Source of the DNA: Paragonimus skrjabini miyazakii
Lineage: Eukaryota; Platyhelminthes; Trematoda; Plagiorchiida; Troglotrematidae
Length of the DNA: 64,000 bases
NCBI GenBank assembly: GCA_014338405.1
Contig: JTDE01000221.1
Coordinates: 1 to 64,000 of the forward strand
Direction of reading: 5' to 3'
The notes below the pieces were generated by a model. That model saw nothing but the letters and a program-made list of their open reading frames with translations, ran no database searches and was not told where the DNA came from. Position numbers and translations under genes: made by a program. Positions 23,510 through 36,139 of this stretch are shown one piece after another; position 1 is the stretch's first letter; each line of letters begins with the position of its first letter.

Positions 23510-25875
23510 CTCGCCGATAGTTATTTTACTCAGCTAATTGTCCTTCAATTCAGAGCCGTTTAACAGAAATGTGATTAACTGCTGTTGATTTTGGTTGTTT
23601 GACAAATATGATGATTTGAAATGTTATGTTATTGGCCCTGTGATGAATAACCGAAAACAGACTGTATGCCATACAACCTTTTACAGCAGTCTTTAACCAC
23701 GTTGACCATTGGTATGTAGATGATATTTCGTAGCACACCGGTTCTTCTTGTTTCACTAAATGTACCAGAGGCTTCACGCTCGATCGCTTGCATGGGGCAA
23801 AGTAAAACAAGCGCATGTATCTAGATAACACCACATAGACCAATGTCTGCCAGCGGCCAAACGCTCATCAATGTGACTGAAATCGTTGCAGAGTTGTGTT
23901 GCCAATGCAGAGAACTGTCGATTCGGATAGGTTTCGGCAACTTACCCGCCCTGAAGCAATACTGTTGTGTCTCGTTAGTTGAATTGTCGAATGGCCATTC
24001 ACCCGAACTGTTTGATGATGGATCGATCTACCCAGTGCTCTCAGTTGATCGATAAGTCGCATGGATGAGTGAGAACAATAACAATGAATGGGGTAAACAT
24101 AGTTCAGTCATTTGTTTATCGAAAACAGCCCTAAGACTGCGGAAACGGCAGATCGTTTTAATTTCGCTCACAAGTTGAGAACGAACTGCTGTGTTCAAAA
24201 AAACGCCTCTAGTGAATGGCCGAAAAAGGAGTGGTAGACGACTGACGATTATGGACAAGGATGCTGCAGTTAACGTTCCGAAATAACATGTTAATGGGAA
24301 CCATCTTCGGTGACGCAACCATCTTTCATTTTTACACGCTTATGTGATGAGCACACCATTGGGTCGATGAAGGCTTGAGACGAAGTGGCGTATGTCTGAA
24401 CAAATACAGTCTCACGGTCGATGGTTGGCTGTGACGTGATTTGATAGGATGGGGATATAACTTCGTTGACGGAATGTTGCACCTGGGTGCTGTCTTTCCA
24501 GACTCATAGAAGTGTCACATCCACGAACAGTTGTTTGTAAGCATAGCGCTGTACTGGTTCTCTCAAGATTTCTAGAGTATTAAGTTTACACGATGCAACG
24601 GGATAACAATAACTGAGCTGAACAAATTGAATTATAGTGGCCATCAATCAGTTAATGATTGCGGTGTGATCATATGCTCCCAGGCTGATCCTGGCCACGT
24701 GCGTCCTGAATGACAAGACAAGACTTTCCATCTGACAGCAAGCTGGGTATCAAAAGTTGCTTCGTCGACACCTAAATGAACACGGGAGTGAAATCATCAA
24801 GGAATGAATGTGATGTTTGACAATCTAGCATAACCGCCAAGTGAATCAAGCAGACTTGTTGCATGTTTGAAAATGGTCGTGTTACTGTCTATACTATAAA
24901 TCCGTTCAACAGATACCACATAGGGACGGGCCCAGATCTCCAATCCATATCGGTTACAAGCTGCTTTCAATGTGTTGATGGATATTTTACATGTTAGAGC
25001 GGAATGTTTCTGGTTTACTGGATATTACACCCGATGACGGTACTGCCTTTGACACCACATTTGAACGTAAAATAACTCAGGGATCTTGCTCCCATGTTTG
25101 CTCTGTAGATGAAACCCTTCGAGAATTTTTTTGTCATGTGCTTAAAAGGTGTGTTTCCAGTATAAAAATGAAATAACAAATGTCTTTCATTGATTAAAAA
25201 AGATGACCTTCTTGAAACAGTGCAATTAAACACAACTTCAAAATTAATAGAAGCAAGCTAATACAGGTTTTTGGGAGGTTACAGTTAAATTAAAATTGAA
25301 GTACAATGAGTTGTCTTCGTTAGGACGTTTCTGATTATGATCATCATAGATGGACTAAACTTCGAATAGTAAAACTTGACGCATAATCTACGTGCGTTTT
25401 TAATGTTTTAATATAAATAATTAATTGTCGCAGCTGGATTGGCCAGCATGATATAGACCTTCTGTCAATAGTACAAGATTAAACCAATCTTTAAACAGCT
25501 TACAAAGTCGGTAACATGATTAACAGTAACAATGATACAAGTATTTCATCTTCCATGAAACCATGCAAGAAGTGAGCAGTGATTGAGATGAACTCATTTT
25601 CCACAAGCGTATGCGTGATAAGGTCAGTAACAGAAGAATGATCAGAGGAGTGGCCGTTTATTGTAAACAATTGTTCGGTGTTTACTCAGAAAAAACAAAT
25701 CACGCTACCGCAAACTACAAAAACCACAATATCGAGTTATAAATAATAATCTGGCTTAGCTGGGTAAGTTTACTCACTGGAACAAGCAGAACTCATGAGA
25801 GTAAGCAGTAGTAATGGACTCTAACGAAAAATGTGGACGGAACTTGACAGTTGACTCATTGGCTCATTAGAGTGC
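23510..25875. other. no recognisable feature
   Basis: Short open frames overlap on both strands (23.55-24.48 kb, up to 97 codons), but I recognise no domain and see no consistent splice pattern. Confidence 0.35.
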
Positions 25876-25876
25876 A

Positions 25877-25915
25877 GATATGTTTAGAGTAAATCGATAT
25901 GTTTAGAGTAAAATC
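25877..25915 (+). repeat. two-unit tandem duplication
   Basis: The unit GATATGTTTAGAGTAAATC is repeated immediately as GATATGTTTAGAGTAAAATC, differing by one inserted A. It looks like a recent small slippage duplication. Confidence 0.9.
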
Positions 25916-26981
25916 GATAAATAATTTTAGCAACCGCAGAGTGTGAATGAGAAAAAGCGTCAAAATAAATAGCATAGACCGAGCTAGAAACCCCTCGCAA
26001 CACGTAATACAAGCGCACTTCAATATGCAGTAGAAATTTGGCTAGCGGCAGTATTGAGGAGCTAATTATGGCTTGTGGTGTCAGAGTGAATTAGACCACT
26101 CAGCTTCATATACGTGTAACTTGGTTTAGTGGATTTGTTTGTCAAGCTTATGTTTGAAATAGTCGAAGAATAACAGTTTTGTGGCATACCGAACACACCC
26201 GGACACACATAAGTTAAGTGACTGCGTTTCCATAGTTGTACTATTGAATTATCTCTGTTGTGATGAAGGATTTCGGAAAAAAGTAAACTATCAGACAGAG
26301 AGAGTTGTTAACCGATACTTCTATGTACAAAAGCTGAATCATAAGGCTTCTTAATTTGACCAGTACAGATACAACATCAAGATGTGACACTAATCGTAGC
26401 AGTATGAACCGTTCTGTTACTGTACGTTAAACAGTTTTGTCAGTGTCGTACTAAGGTATATAGTTCAAGGAGGTCAGGGTTAGCTGTGAACTTCACGAAC
26501 AAAATATGTACTTTGGAAGAACTTGGTGATGAGAGTAACCTGCGCACGAAAATCGATACCTGGACATAATTGACTTTAGGGAATGCGTGTAGCACTGCAC
26601 TGCCTGATGGCAAACCCGGAGCATTAATCGCCGGTAACACGTAAGCTAGCAAACAACATTTGAGCTTCCCCTTTTGGTTTTTCTTGTGATGCGTTGATGC
26701 AACGGATTATCCGCAACATCGACCATTCTTACACAGTTTGTATATTAACAATGATGAATTGTGCAGTGGAAGTCACTCACCCACTAAGAATTCTGTCATG
26801 ATAACTCACTCTACCTCTCAACGGTGTTTTTGTGTTAATTTCAACAATGGTTTCTGTTTATGAGGAGTCAGTTATAGTAACCTTCTCCCATTCGTCCCGA
26901 AAATATACAGGTTTATCATTATTTAAACCAATGAAAACAGTCAAGTTTGGTTATAACCCCAATGCTCGCAGAGTTACTCAC
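25916..26981. other. no clear feature; one protein-like open frame
   Basis: A 70-codon open frame on the minus strand (26440-26652, ending in TGA) has plausible composition and a possible acceptor (TTGTTTGCTAG) upstream. Its phase does not fit the candidate exon at 26982-27203, so I do not join them. Confidence 0.25.
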
Positions 26982-27203
26982 GTGTGACGTTTGAAGCTCT
27001 ACTAACTGTTTCACATCAGTGCCAGCGACTTTGGGAGAGTCTGAAAATGACTCTCGTATGTAACTGACAGTAACCGCCATTGATGTAAACAACCGTCTTG
27101 CAGCTTTGAGAAGTGACGCGTAACAAACAAGCTTGTTTCCAGTGCTTTTCCCTGAGCCTAACTGCTGCTTGTACGACTGCAGTACAAGCAGCGGAAGTAC
27201 ATC
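26982..27203 (-). CDS. possible internal exon, unknown protein
   Basis: On the minus strand a 222-base segment (74 codons, phase 0 at both ends) is flanked by an acceptor (TTGAACATACAG) and a donor matching GTGAGT. It starts DVLPLLVLQSYKQQ and ends VKQLVELQTSH. The mix of residues is protein-like. I recognise no family. A second frame on the same strand is also open here, which weakens the case, and no neighbouring exon in matching phase was found. Confidence 0.2.
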
Positions 27204-28733
27204 CTGTATGTTCAACATTCAGAGATGTAGAGTCGGTACCTGTGAATGCTCTCATGTATTGAAATAAACCGCTGAATTAAACAGTTCTGAAGGGTGGCCG
27301 ATGAAACCAGAAACTGCCGAAGATCGACATCTTCAGTTATAGACTCCGACAGACCATATGTGCTCACTTAGTGAAAAAAACATGTAAGTAATATGTTGCT
27401 GACTGAAATAGAGCGGTTACTGATGTGTTGACTTATCCAGCTCAAACATTTTCTAAAAGTACTGATGTTAGTAGAATATTGAAGTGTACGCTACGGCCTT
27501 ACGTTGCGGCCTCCAGACTAGCTCGTACCCGTCACAAAGTATGGGTGATAAGTAACCGGAAACGGAAGACTCACCAGTATGCTGAAGGCCGATGAAATGT
27601 GCTCAGACAAAAAGATCCCAAACAACCAGAATGAGATCTAAGTACTCGTCTTATCTATTATCGTCACTAAGGCACAGTAATACTGGCTACAATATACTGA
27701 AATCATTCTCACTAGATTTGTAATCTGATATCTGACTCCTAGAAAGTATTCAGCAGGCTAAAAGCAAATGGAATGAAAAACGTTATCCCTATGAGAATTA
27801 AACATGGACCATGTCACTATGGTTCCGTAGTGTGAAGCACTAAAACTACTTTGAAGCTTTTGTCGGTATGTGTAGTCAGCGCCTAGCATTACTGGGAAAC
27901 ATCTAAGCTAAGAAATCTCACATAGGGATAACAATAACAGCAGCGGGCCCAGAGTGGATTATTGAGAGAGTACCAATTAGAAAGTATTAGATTAACATTT
28001 GTAGTAGAACATCAGCCATAAATGTAGTGAAAAGGACCATCGGCACAATACTGATAAACATTACACAGTTATTTGGTCAACCCTATCGAATATGTCGAAA
28101 AAATTCTCAAGTGGTACGCTGGTTGGCTCATTTTCAAACTGTGCTTCAGTTCACTTATCACTGGGTTCAAACTGCTAAAAGCACTTTAGGAATCCATGCT
28201 GCATATCAGTGCACAGTTTGAGCACGCACTTACCCAGGGATGGTGCTTTGTACGGATCTTTGAACAAGAGAAATCTCCGGTGTAGTTGACAGGTTTATTG
28301 CGATCACTGTGTTCAAACATGGCATAAGACATAAACCTTTCAGAACTCCGGATGATTTTCGTTGATAACCAGTTAGCTAGGAATCGCACTCAAATGTTCT
28401 GCTAATCTTTCCGGTTCATGGTTTCATCACCCTCTGTGGAATTAGATCAGGAGCAGATGCTTTGTTTTTCAAACGCTTTACCAACTTATGTAGTACGTTA
28501 CATTATACAGTAGTCAAAGTTATTTACTCACTAAGGTTTCTGGTTTTTGATTTTCAACAAACACGATTGCTCACTAAAGTTTAAAATAATTAGCTATATT
28601 TCCAGAATCGTGGTAATACCTGTACTTTTGTGAAACAGCTATAGGTGGCTTTAGTCATAGTGATTTAATTTCGGGCGGATGCCAACATCAGTTGCAAACT
28701 TCAGGCGATGCTGGCGTTTATCTTTTCTTACAG
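27204..28733. other. no clear feature
   Basis: Nothing certain. A 64-codon open frame at 28027-28221 (plus) has W and YQC spaced as in an Ig-like fold, which may be accidental. In 28617-28733 the frame of the next candidate exon is already open and includes a GDAGVYLF stretch, so the exon could begin further left than I place it. Confidence 0.25.
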
Positions 28734-28947
28734 CTGCCGGACGTGATTTCAACCATAACGCTGACCATACGCACGATTGCTCAGCCAATTCCTCCATATA
28801 TTAGCTCGAGGCGACTTGTTTTGCAGCAGTCAAATAACTTTTCCTGGTTCCGGTTGCTTCACGGGGACATATATACTGACAACCGCAGTTATCATGACAT
28901 TTATAAGCTGCCAGTGATAGTTCGACAACACACCGTTGCAGATGCTG
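28734..28947 (+). CDS. possible exon of an Ig-like extracellular protein
   Basis: A good acceptor (TTTATCTTTTCTTACAG) precedes base 28734 and a consensus donor (GTAAGT) follows base 28947. The 71 codons between are open in one frame. They contain NNFSWFRLL (a Trp placed like Ig strand C), an NRS sequon and a final KLPVIVRQHTVADAG, which resembles the Ig strand E-F segment (L-x-I...D-A-G). The usual Tyr-x-Cys after DAG would fall in the next exon. The frame is also open upstream to 28617. Partner exon: 29294-29366. This is pattern reading without a database match; chance is a serious alternative. Confidence 0.25.
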
Positions 28948-29293
28948 GTAAGTTTGCATCGCCTAGTCTCATTAATGGTTCATCTCAGCTGAGATTTTGG
29001 TGTTTATCTATTAGACTACATGTAAGAGGAACAGACCACACTTCACTACCTACCTGGAACACAATGAATTTGTGATCGCTGCCACCGCTAGAGGTGTCAT
29101 TGTAACTGTTCACTATATTTGGATGATGGCTGTTATAGTGAGTTGCCATTCATATGATCTGAATAACAACGGATGTTAGTGTTCCTGATAAACTACTATG
29201 ATAAAGTTTCGCCGACGGAACTGCACGTAAGAAGCACTATGAACAGTTCTGTAGAGTCTACTGTATTGAGTTTTTAATCGCTTTTTGTTACAG

Positions 29294-29366
29294 TGTCATT
29301 GGCATGTGGAACGATAGCGCACTCAGAAGAAAATACATGCGAAGTGATGGTTTACTGTTTTTCAAC
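29294..29366 (+). CDS. possible exon following 28734-28947
   Basis: The acceptor CTTTTTGTTACAG and a weaker donor (GTAAAT) enclose 73 bases. Joined to the previous candidate exon (phase 1) it stays open, adding a Cys-rich segment that starts VSLACGTIAHSEENTC. The next in-phase acceptor I can find (TTTCTCATTCAG, about 29443) leads to a stop within four codons, so the model either ends there or is wrong. Confidence 0.2.
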
Positions 29367-29917
29367 GTAAATGACCATCCATTAATGTTTATGAACGATT
29401 CAATTTCAAGTTTAACGAAGCGTTTGTCGCTTTCTCATTCAGTGGAGGTTTGTAGCAGGCAGACACTTTAATCTGGTTCACAAAAGTCAGTAGCACGTAT
29501 AGCTCTGTATGAACATTGCTCCATGCGGCGGTAGATTCATATTATCCGAGTAGCGCTGTTCATTCCAATCATACTCGATAGCTGCTGGTTCATCATTCAG
29601 ACCGTACACTGTCCACACATCGGTAGCGTCTACGATAAATCAATAGATAACAAACTGCAGCCGCACCATTTTGAGTACAGCGAGGACTCCCAAGGACAGA
29701 ATGGCAGTGGAGGCAACCATTACTTCGTAGCCGTCGTTCATAATGCTGGTCAGTACACCCATAAAGGCAAGGCCAAGCAGCGGCCTTCAGCGTTGACCCT
29801 TGTTCGTTAAAAGCTTTCCAAAGGAGGATTGTTCCATTCTTTTTCCATAATGAAAGCTCTGGGACTGACAGAGTCGGTTTTTGTAAGAATGTGGTCTTCG
29901 CTGAAAGACATGATTGG
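29367..29917. other. no recognisable feature
   Basis: Nothing identified beyond a possible terminal exon stub after 29443. Confidence 0.3.
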
Positions 29918-30175
29918 CTAATTTACCGGTCTCGATAGTTGCTTGCTCAGACTTTTATTCCCCACGGCTTTCCATATTGCTAGGCAAACGCCACATAAAC
30001 GCTTCAGGTTTATGAGTGATCGTTTGCGTGACCCGTTGAGGATAGAATGCTTTTTGTACAGTGTGTTTTCAGGGGTTCCGCATCCGACCAGTTGACCGAC
30101 GGTGTCCGGCAAAATAAGGTCCATTTGCATGATGAAAGGCAAGCATGTATGATGTATATATTTTGGTCTTGGCAT
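29918..30175 (-). CDS. protein-like open frame, unknown
   Basis: 85 codons on the minus strand, starting with ATG at 30175 and ending in TAG. The composition is protein-like (a LILPDTVGQLVGCGTPENT stretch and basic SRKRSLINLKRLCGVC). A GTAAAT that could serve as a donor lies at the very end, so it might be an exon rather than a small gene. A second frame on the same strand is also open. No domain recognised. Confidence 0.15.
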   Translation of the reverse strand: MPRPKYIHHTCLPFIMQMDLILPDTVGQLVGCGTPENTLYKKHSILNGSRKRSLINLKRLCGVCLAIWKAVGNKSLSKQLSRPVN

Positions 30176-30376
30176 ACACGACTATATATATGAGTGCGTG
30201 TAAAAAACGAAACAAAAATATTCATGTTTCTTCAATTTTCTTATCATTAATAATTAAAACCATAGTCACTTGACCTTAAATTGCACGATTTCTCATGCAC
30301 CTTGATTAAGGACACAGATTTGATCAGTTTGCTGCCTAATTTATCAGAAGATAGTTATTGAAAAGTTGCCGTACTT

Positions 30377-30688
30377 TTAAATAAGTACAAAACGATCAAG
30401 TGGAGGCACTGAACAAACACGATCATACCGGTAGTCAATGAGTTGATGTATGGGTAAGAAAAGATAAGAAAACAAGTAAATTCCGTTCATTCTACAGCCT
30501 GGTTTGTTCCAGTTGACCGGTTCAGTTCCACTTGCTTGATTCACAAACCAAGCACGTGGGCAAATTGTTTGGCCCCGATTACATATTCCTTCTGGTTTAT
30601 TACTGTTTAGGTTGGACAAATCATTCTGTAGTCTGGCACCAATAGGTTGGTACAATCCAGTGTGGTTAAAATGATCAAACGCGGTCAA
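30377..30688 (-). CDS. protein-like open frame, unknown, Cys-containing
   Basis: 103 codons are open on the minus strand. The first two thirds look like a secreted or extracellular segment: an HFNHTG sequon, GICNRGQTICPRAWFVNQ, and NWNKPGC. There is no ATG at the start, so if real it would be an exon; a GTATGA after IDYR could be the donor. I could not find a convincing acceptor. The length alone is not beyond chance. Confidence 0.18.
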   Translation of the reverse strand: MTAFDHFNHTGLYQPIGARLQNDLSNLNSNKPEGICNRGQTICPRAWFVNQASGTEPVNWNKPGCRMNGIYLFSYLFLPIHQLIDYRYDRVCSVPPLDRFVLI

Positions 30689-32999
30689 TCTTACTTACAA
30701 ATTTGGTGACCTAGTGTGCACCTCCTGTCTAAATCACCGCATGGCGGTTTAACCATGACATGTGGACCATAAGTGATTGGCAATTGTTTCTTGTGAATCC
30801 AAGAGTGCACACGGTGGAAAGCAATAGGAAATAAAGCGTTCAGATGACTAATCTTACATCAAGAACAAACCGCCAGATTGCCCTACCTGGTGGCAGGGGA
30901 TCATTTCGTGTTTATTATCAAAGGTACATGTAACATTCAGTCAGAAATAAGAAATTGGATGAAGGCTCAATCACCCATTCGACCACGTGGATCGCTGCGC
31001 AATTATTGTGAACAGGTAGCCTCCAAATTTTCTTTATGTTTCGTCTTGTTGTAAGCTGGAACAAAATATGCTGGAGTGTAAATCGAGTTATTCTAGACTA
31101 CTGTGTTCTGTGTTCGAAGTTGCTGACATTCTTCAGAGCACAAGGTTGGGGGCAATCGCTGTTTCTCATAAGTGTGAGCACAACTGCTGGAATCAGAGCA
31201 CGAATCTTGTGTTTGCTGTGCAGTAATGTATTAGACAAACTAATCTTGAGTTTGGCTTTTTGACTCAAAAGTCATAAGTTCTGTGCTCTGATTTCATTTT
31301 GTTCCTGGTCCACGTCAAACGGGAGCACTGGATTCAAGTTCCATATGAATACAAGTTTGCTATATCCTACTTTTCAACAGATCCAACAGTTCGCCTGTTC
31401 CGCAATTCAACTTTAACCCCGAGCTTTTAATAAAGAGTTCCTCCGCATGTTTGTAAGCCGAAGATCTCACTCAGTAACCCATTAATACCCCAACAAATCA
31501 CCATTTAACGTGTTCAGAGTGATCATTTATTCCAACCCGCTCAATGGGTTATTCACTGGTAGGCAATCGTTCTAGCTCTATTCGATCCGTTGACCCAGAA
31601 ACAACCCATGAATCAGTACAGATGAACAGTTTTGACTAAGGAAGTCACCAAACCGGGAGGTGATGTGTAACTAGCTAAAAATACATTTGGAACTCACGAG
31701 ACCATGCGTCCTTGTTTACCACTTTTTAGTGAGCGGTTACTTTGCCAAAATTAACAGATATATACTGCAAACTAGTTATTTAGTCTAAACCTTTCCCATA
31801 GTAAGAAAAGTATGAGTGATTATTGCGCAACAGACCCGAATAATCTGATTAACTCGTTAACTTGCATGACTCAACCGAGTATGCTATATAAGCTACGATG
31901 AGAGAGCACAGGTTCGTTTGTGGTAAACGAGGGATATGCAGAGGCAGGGTGTTGTGGCAGAATATTACAGTCAGTAGATATACGCCCATTTACAACGCAT
32001 TTTGATTGACTTATACAGTATACAATACTGTCAACCCTAACGGCTACAAGTCGAAAATTGATTAGCGATAAAAAGCATTAAAAAACAGACAACTGCGTGG
32101 AATGCTAATCAAAAGTGGATGGGATACGCAAACACGCACGCATGCATTGTAGAATTTAGAACAGTGTATCAAACCTAGCAGTGCAGTTTAATGGAGGAAG
32201 CCGAATGTGCTTTTAATGGTTTTGAGATTGTTTATCTCCCCTCTTGCACTCTAACTGACACAATACCGAAAAAGCAAAGGGAACCTGAGTCAAGTGTACT
32301 GTGAAAACACAGTGCATTCCACTGTGAACCGTATATTCACACCAGTACAGCACATTTAGCATAAGTTGAGAAACTTTTGTTTACCTTTGTTATAGCATAC
32401 AGGTGTATAGTACATTGTTAACTCGTTGTTTATTTGGTCCGGTACCTGTCCAATCTTTTCCGTGGCCTAAATGACCAGCAGGTTACATCTTTCTATCCAC
32501 AACGTTATTCAACAATATATGTAAACCGAACATTTTGTTTTGTGGAATTTTGTTTTCTTCTACTAACTTTCAAAATATAACCCAACTTCTTTTCGTAGTT
32601 TCTATTAACCTAGAATGAGTACTTGAAAACCTTTGACCGATTATCACACGCGTATTGTCCCCAGGTTCCAATGAATTACTTCTCTAGATTGAAACTAAAG
32701 TAGGTTAGCAAGCACTGGTAGCCGCTTAGGTAAATAAGCATATGAATAGACACAAACTGGGCGACCTTAAAATGAACCAAAATGAGGATATGTATGATTG
32801 ACTGGTACATATTTTCATCGTACCAATTCTCTAACAGACTGGTAAGTTAGTGTTATTACAACGTTGACATCGAGGCTAGAAAACAGATTGATCTGTATGT
32901 CAGCAACATTCACTGGTGTTGGGGTATAAAGTTCAACCCAAGTTGCCACTGTGCACAAACAAAGCACGTAGGTACATGAACTTACAGTGATGTAAATGT
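30689..32999. other. no recognisable feature
   Basis: AT-rich sequence with a single 75-codon open frame (31036-31263, plus) that I cannot support as a gene. Confidence 0.35.
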
Positions 33000-33140
33000 A
33001 TTTTGATGCTTTCCGTCCCCAATCGACGTTTTACTTCGATGGGTTTTGTCCGCACCAGCAGTCATCAGGTAGACGTGGTCAGAGTGAGTATCGAACTGTT
33101 ATTGCAAGTCGATTGTCACTAAGTCGCACACCCGCATTCT
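33000..33140 (-). repeat. tRNA-like SINE fragment with possible hammerhead relic
   Basis: Read on the minus strand there is a tRNA-like stretch with a B-box-like AGTTCGATACT (about 33087-33097). About 20 bases further on comes CTGATGA (33068-33062), followed by CTGC-TGGT-GCGG, which can form a 4-bp stem II, and then ACAAAAC where a hammerhead would have CGAAAC. The order tRNA-like box then CTGATGA matches the family A layout, but the sequence is different. The core is one or two bases off consensus, so I call it a relic at best. Confidence 0.35.
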
Positions 33141-34113
33141 GAATCACGCTGTTACGGTGATACCGAATGAAATAACGGTCTGATGGGACAGTGTTTTATA
33201 TTGTAACTGTGGTCATAACCAGTGCAAACTCGGCAACTAAGGATGGTTTGAATACATTCCATCTAACGAGGTGTTACCATGCTGTTTGCCAGTCAACTTC
33301 AATCGCGTTGTCACAATCCATCGTTTTAAGATTATAGGATGCGGATTTTGCATCAGAACAGGGAGGTCGCCCGTTAAGCTTTCTTCCGAACAAACAGAGA
33401 CCAAAAATGACTGTCTGTATATTGATAATAGCCTATGTATGTGGAAGACTAGTGAGTGCATAATCTCAAGAAAGAGGAAGCGAAAAATTAACTCTGGTGA
33501 TGAGCTCATCCGGAATGTTGTTTGGACCTGATTGGAAAATTTAACTGCCGGATCACTGCTTTTGACATAAAACGCATAACATCAATCAGACCTGATTTAT
33601 TTGACTATAAGTCCTTCCACAGGAGTGTCTGAAGCTGCTCAAACTGATCGAGTTGGACATTACAGAAGCTATCAAGTTGAATTATAACATTGCTAATCCA
33701 ACTGATTAGACACATATGGTCCCTATAAGCAAAGTATTCGCTTCCTACCTCATTAGGTAAGTCGGAGAATGTGCTGTTCAAACAAAATACTGTAACAATT
33801 GGAAGCTTAATTGGTAACGATCAAGCATCCAGACGCAATATCACCTATAATGCATATATAATATATTACGTTGCTTAGCGCACATTTTTCCAGTCTGATT
33901 TATAGAGTCATTGCATCATTATGGTGGTACTTTAGAATAATTTAGAAATATGACATATGTTCGACATAACATTTCGGAAAGGCTTTTTATCTGAAAACCT
34001 ACGACTTTGATTAAAAAACAGCCGAATAATAAGGCATTAATTAACACGACAATTATAATTAACGCAAGTCCGAAAAAACAATCAATCGTCTGTGACCACA
34101 CAAGGGTGGTTTT
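33141..34113. other. no recognisable feature
   Basis: Open frames on both strands (33237-33509 minus, 33271-33531 plus) overlap almost completely, so at most one could be real. Neither has a known domain. Confidence 0.3.
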
Positions 34114-34213
34114 NNNNNNNNNNNNNNNNNNNNNNNNNNNNNNNNNNNNNNNNNNNNNNNNNNNNNNNNNNNNNNNNNNNNNNNNNNNNNNNNNNNNNNN
34201 NNNNNNNNNNNNN
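34114..34213. other. assembly gap (100 N)
   Basis: Exactly 100 undetermined bases, which is the usual placeholder for a gap of unknown length. Open frames running through it are artefacts. Confidence 0.99.
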
Positions 34214-34610
34214 TCACGAGAAACAACATCTTGAGTGAGTACGTGCTAGGCCTAGTTAAAACCAGGTGGTTAGCCGATAGCTAACAAATATTTTAAAACT
34301 AATCAGCCTCGCACATCTGTTAATGTGTTGATGAATTGACGTGTATCCGAGATGGCAAAGTCTGATTACTTCTACCTACAATAAATGACACCACAATTGT
34401 GGGTTAACTGTTAAATGCAGCGAACTATAGATTCACTGATCATTGGTTTAAATGGTGATTATCACACTGCGGTTGTTATTCTGATGAGTGTTAAGGCTTG
34501 AGCCTATATTCTGTTTGTTCGGTATAACTGTACGTCAGTACTGAAGTACATTGCACATTAATTAGCTAGTTGCCAATTAACCTGTCAATTAACTACCGGT
34601 CAATTTTCAT
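34214..34610. other. no recognisable feature
   Basis: Nothing identified between the gap and the next repeat. Confidence 0.35.
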
Positions 34611-34735
34611 GTATTACTGATGAGAAGTCAGAGACTTGGTTAATTTCAAGTTAAACATCACTCACACTTGATCTCAGCCTTCTCCTTCCGATAGACTTTC
34701 CAGCCAGTCTCCTTCAAAACAGGGCAGCAGAAACA
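34611..34735 (-). repeat. family A hammerhead-SINE, 3' fragment
   Basis: On the minus strand this is the last 125 bases of family A, ending at ATTACTGATGAGAAGTC (read on plus) and cut off just before the ribozyme. It is 5'-truncated, as is common for copies made by target-primed reverse transcription. The CTGATGAG visible on the plus strand is the reverse complement of the element's 3' end, not a ribozyme core. Confidence 0.75.
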
Positions 34736-36139
34736 GCAAGATTCTTATGCAACCAAAAATGGTTGACAATAGCTTTGAACTTAATCCAGTTTCCAGATCT
34801 CTTCTGTCATTGTACTAACCGATGCTTTTCCTGTTCAACTTCTATGGCGTTAAAGTCATAAGTTTCTCATTAAAAGACATTATTCAAGATATTGTCTGGA
34901 AACGTGTGATTTTTTTCCATAGTATTCAAACGCATTAAGGACATTTGCTGTTTTACATTATTGGTAGGTAACTTGAAACACATTCTCCAAATGATTTCAT
35001 GAAAGCGCTCAGAATGTAGTAGGCTTTATCATTGGTTTTTTCTGTGTTGTCCAGCCTTAGCTAATACTGTTTCCATGTTAACACCAGTCAAGCGACGCAT
35101 TAGGTATCTATTAAATCTATTAAATCTATCTATCTATTAAATCACCTGTTGAATCGTTGGTATCGATGAATGGTCGTACGTTTATTGATTGATCCATATT
35201 TTTTCGATTACAGCCGTTGATTTCAAGGAAGGTGCTGGTGCAAGAGCACCAAACCATTTCTCAATTTAGCGATCCATCCCGGTCGCATCTTATCACCTTC
35301 TTCGTTTGCTCATTTTATTGGGTGGTCAGCTAGACAAAATTATGCTTGTGACTGTGAGCAGTGTTGTATTTCAGAATATCAGAAAATTCACAAAGAAGTA
35401 GTGCGGTACAGTTTTTTTATGCAAGGCATATCGAACGCAATGAATGTTCGTAACCTGTCTGTAGTTACTATCGCATTTAAATCCACACAGTATTACTATC
35501 GACTCCATAGTTTGCTGCCGAGGACCACAGAAACCGTGAGGATCCAACAAACGTGCAGTTGTTGAAATGTGTTGATAAAATGTGAACAGCACTCACAATC
35601 GGCTGTAGTTCTGACGTGCACTGAGTCACCTCGCTTGGCCTCTTCTGATATCACCAGAATTTTAGTAATTGACTCCGTCAAACGACATCCAAGTTCAACG
35701 TCCTGATGGACCGCAGTGAAACTGTCCATGTGAGAATATAGCTCATGAATTAAGGTTACAGATATCCACGCTGGTTAAAAGGTGATCATGTAGTTTGTTA
35801 CTTAAGGAACACTTCACTGTCAAGTTGATGTATGGCTTTTCATATCTGATCTGAGTACTCCATGTAGGCAGAGGTTGTTGTGTGTAGATATGATAGCCTT
35901 ACTCAACGAATGCAATCTTAACTTTCCCTTCCAGCGGACCAGTATTAGTCCAATCAGGAACAATCTGCAGGTAGCTGTCCTCAACTGCAAATAATCTATT
36001 TGGAAATTGTGCTCAACGGAAATGAATTGTAGACAACAAGCATAAGATTGCAAGTCATTATACCCGTACTCTTTAGACGACCTGACGTATAACGGTACAC
36101 TTGAACTGCAATGCAATCATTGTGAACAATTTGCTGACG
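34736..36139. other. no clear feature; short AT-rich low-complexity run
   Basis: A low-complexity run of CTATTAAAT and CTAT units lies at 35105-35142. Minus-strand open frames at 35371-36116 have no recognisable domain. Confidence 0.4.

Noticed and set aside
34007..34234. Open frame across the N run
   Set aside because: Undetermined bases cannot contain stops; the frame is an artefact. The same holds for the frames across 49279-49717.
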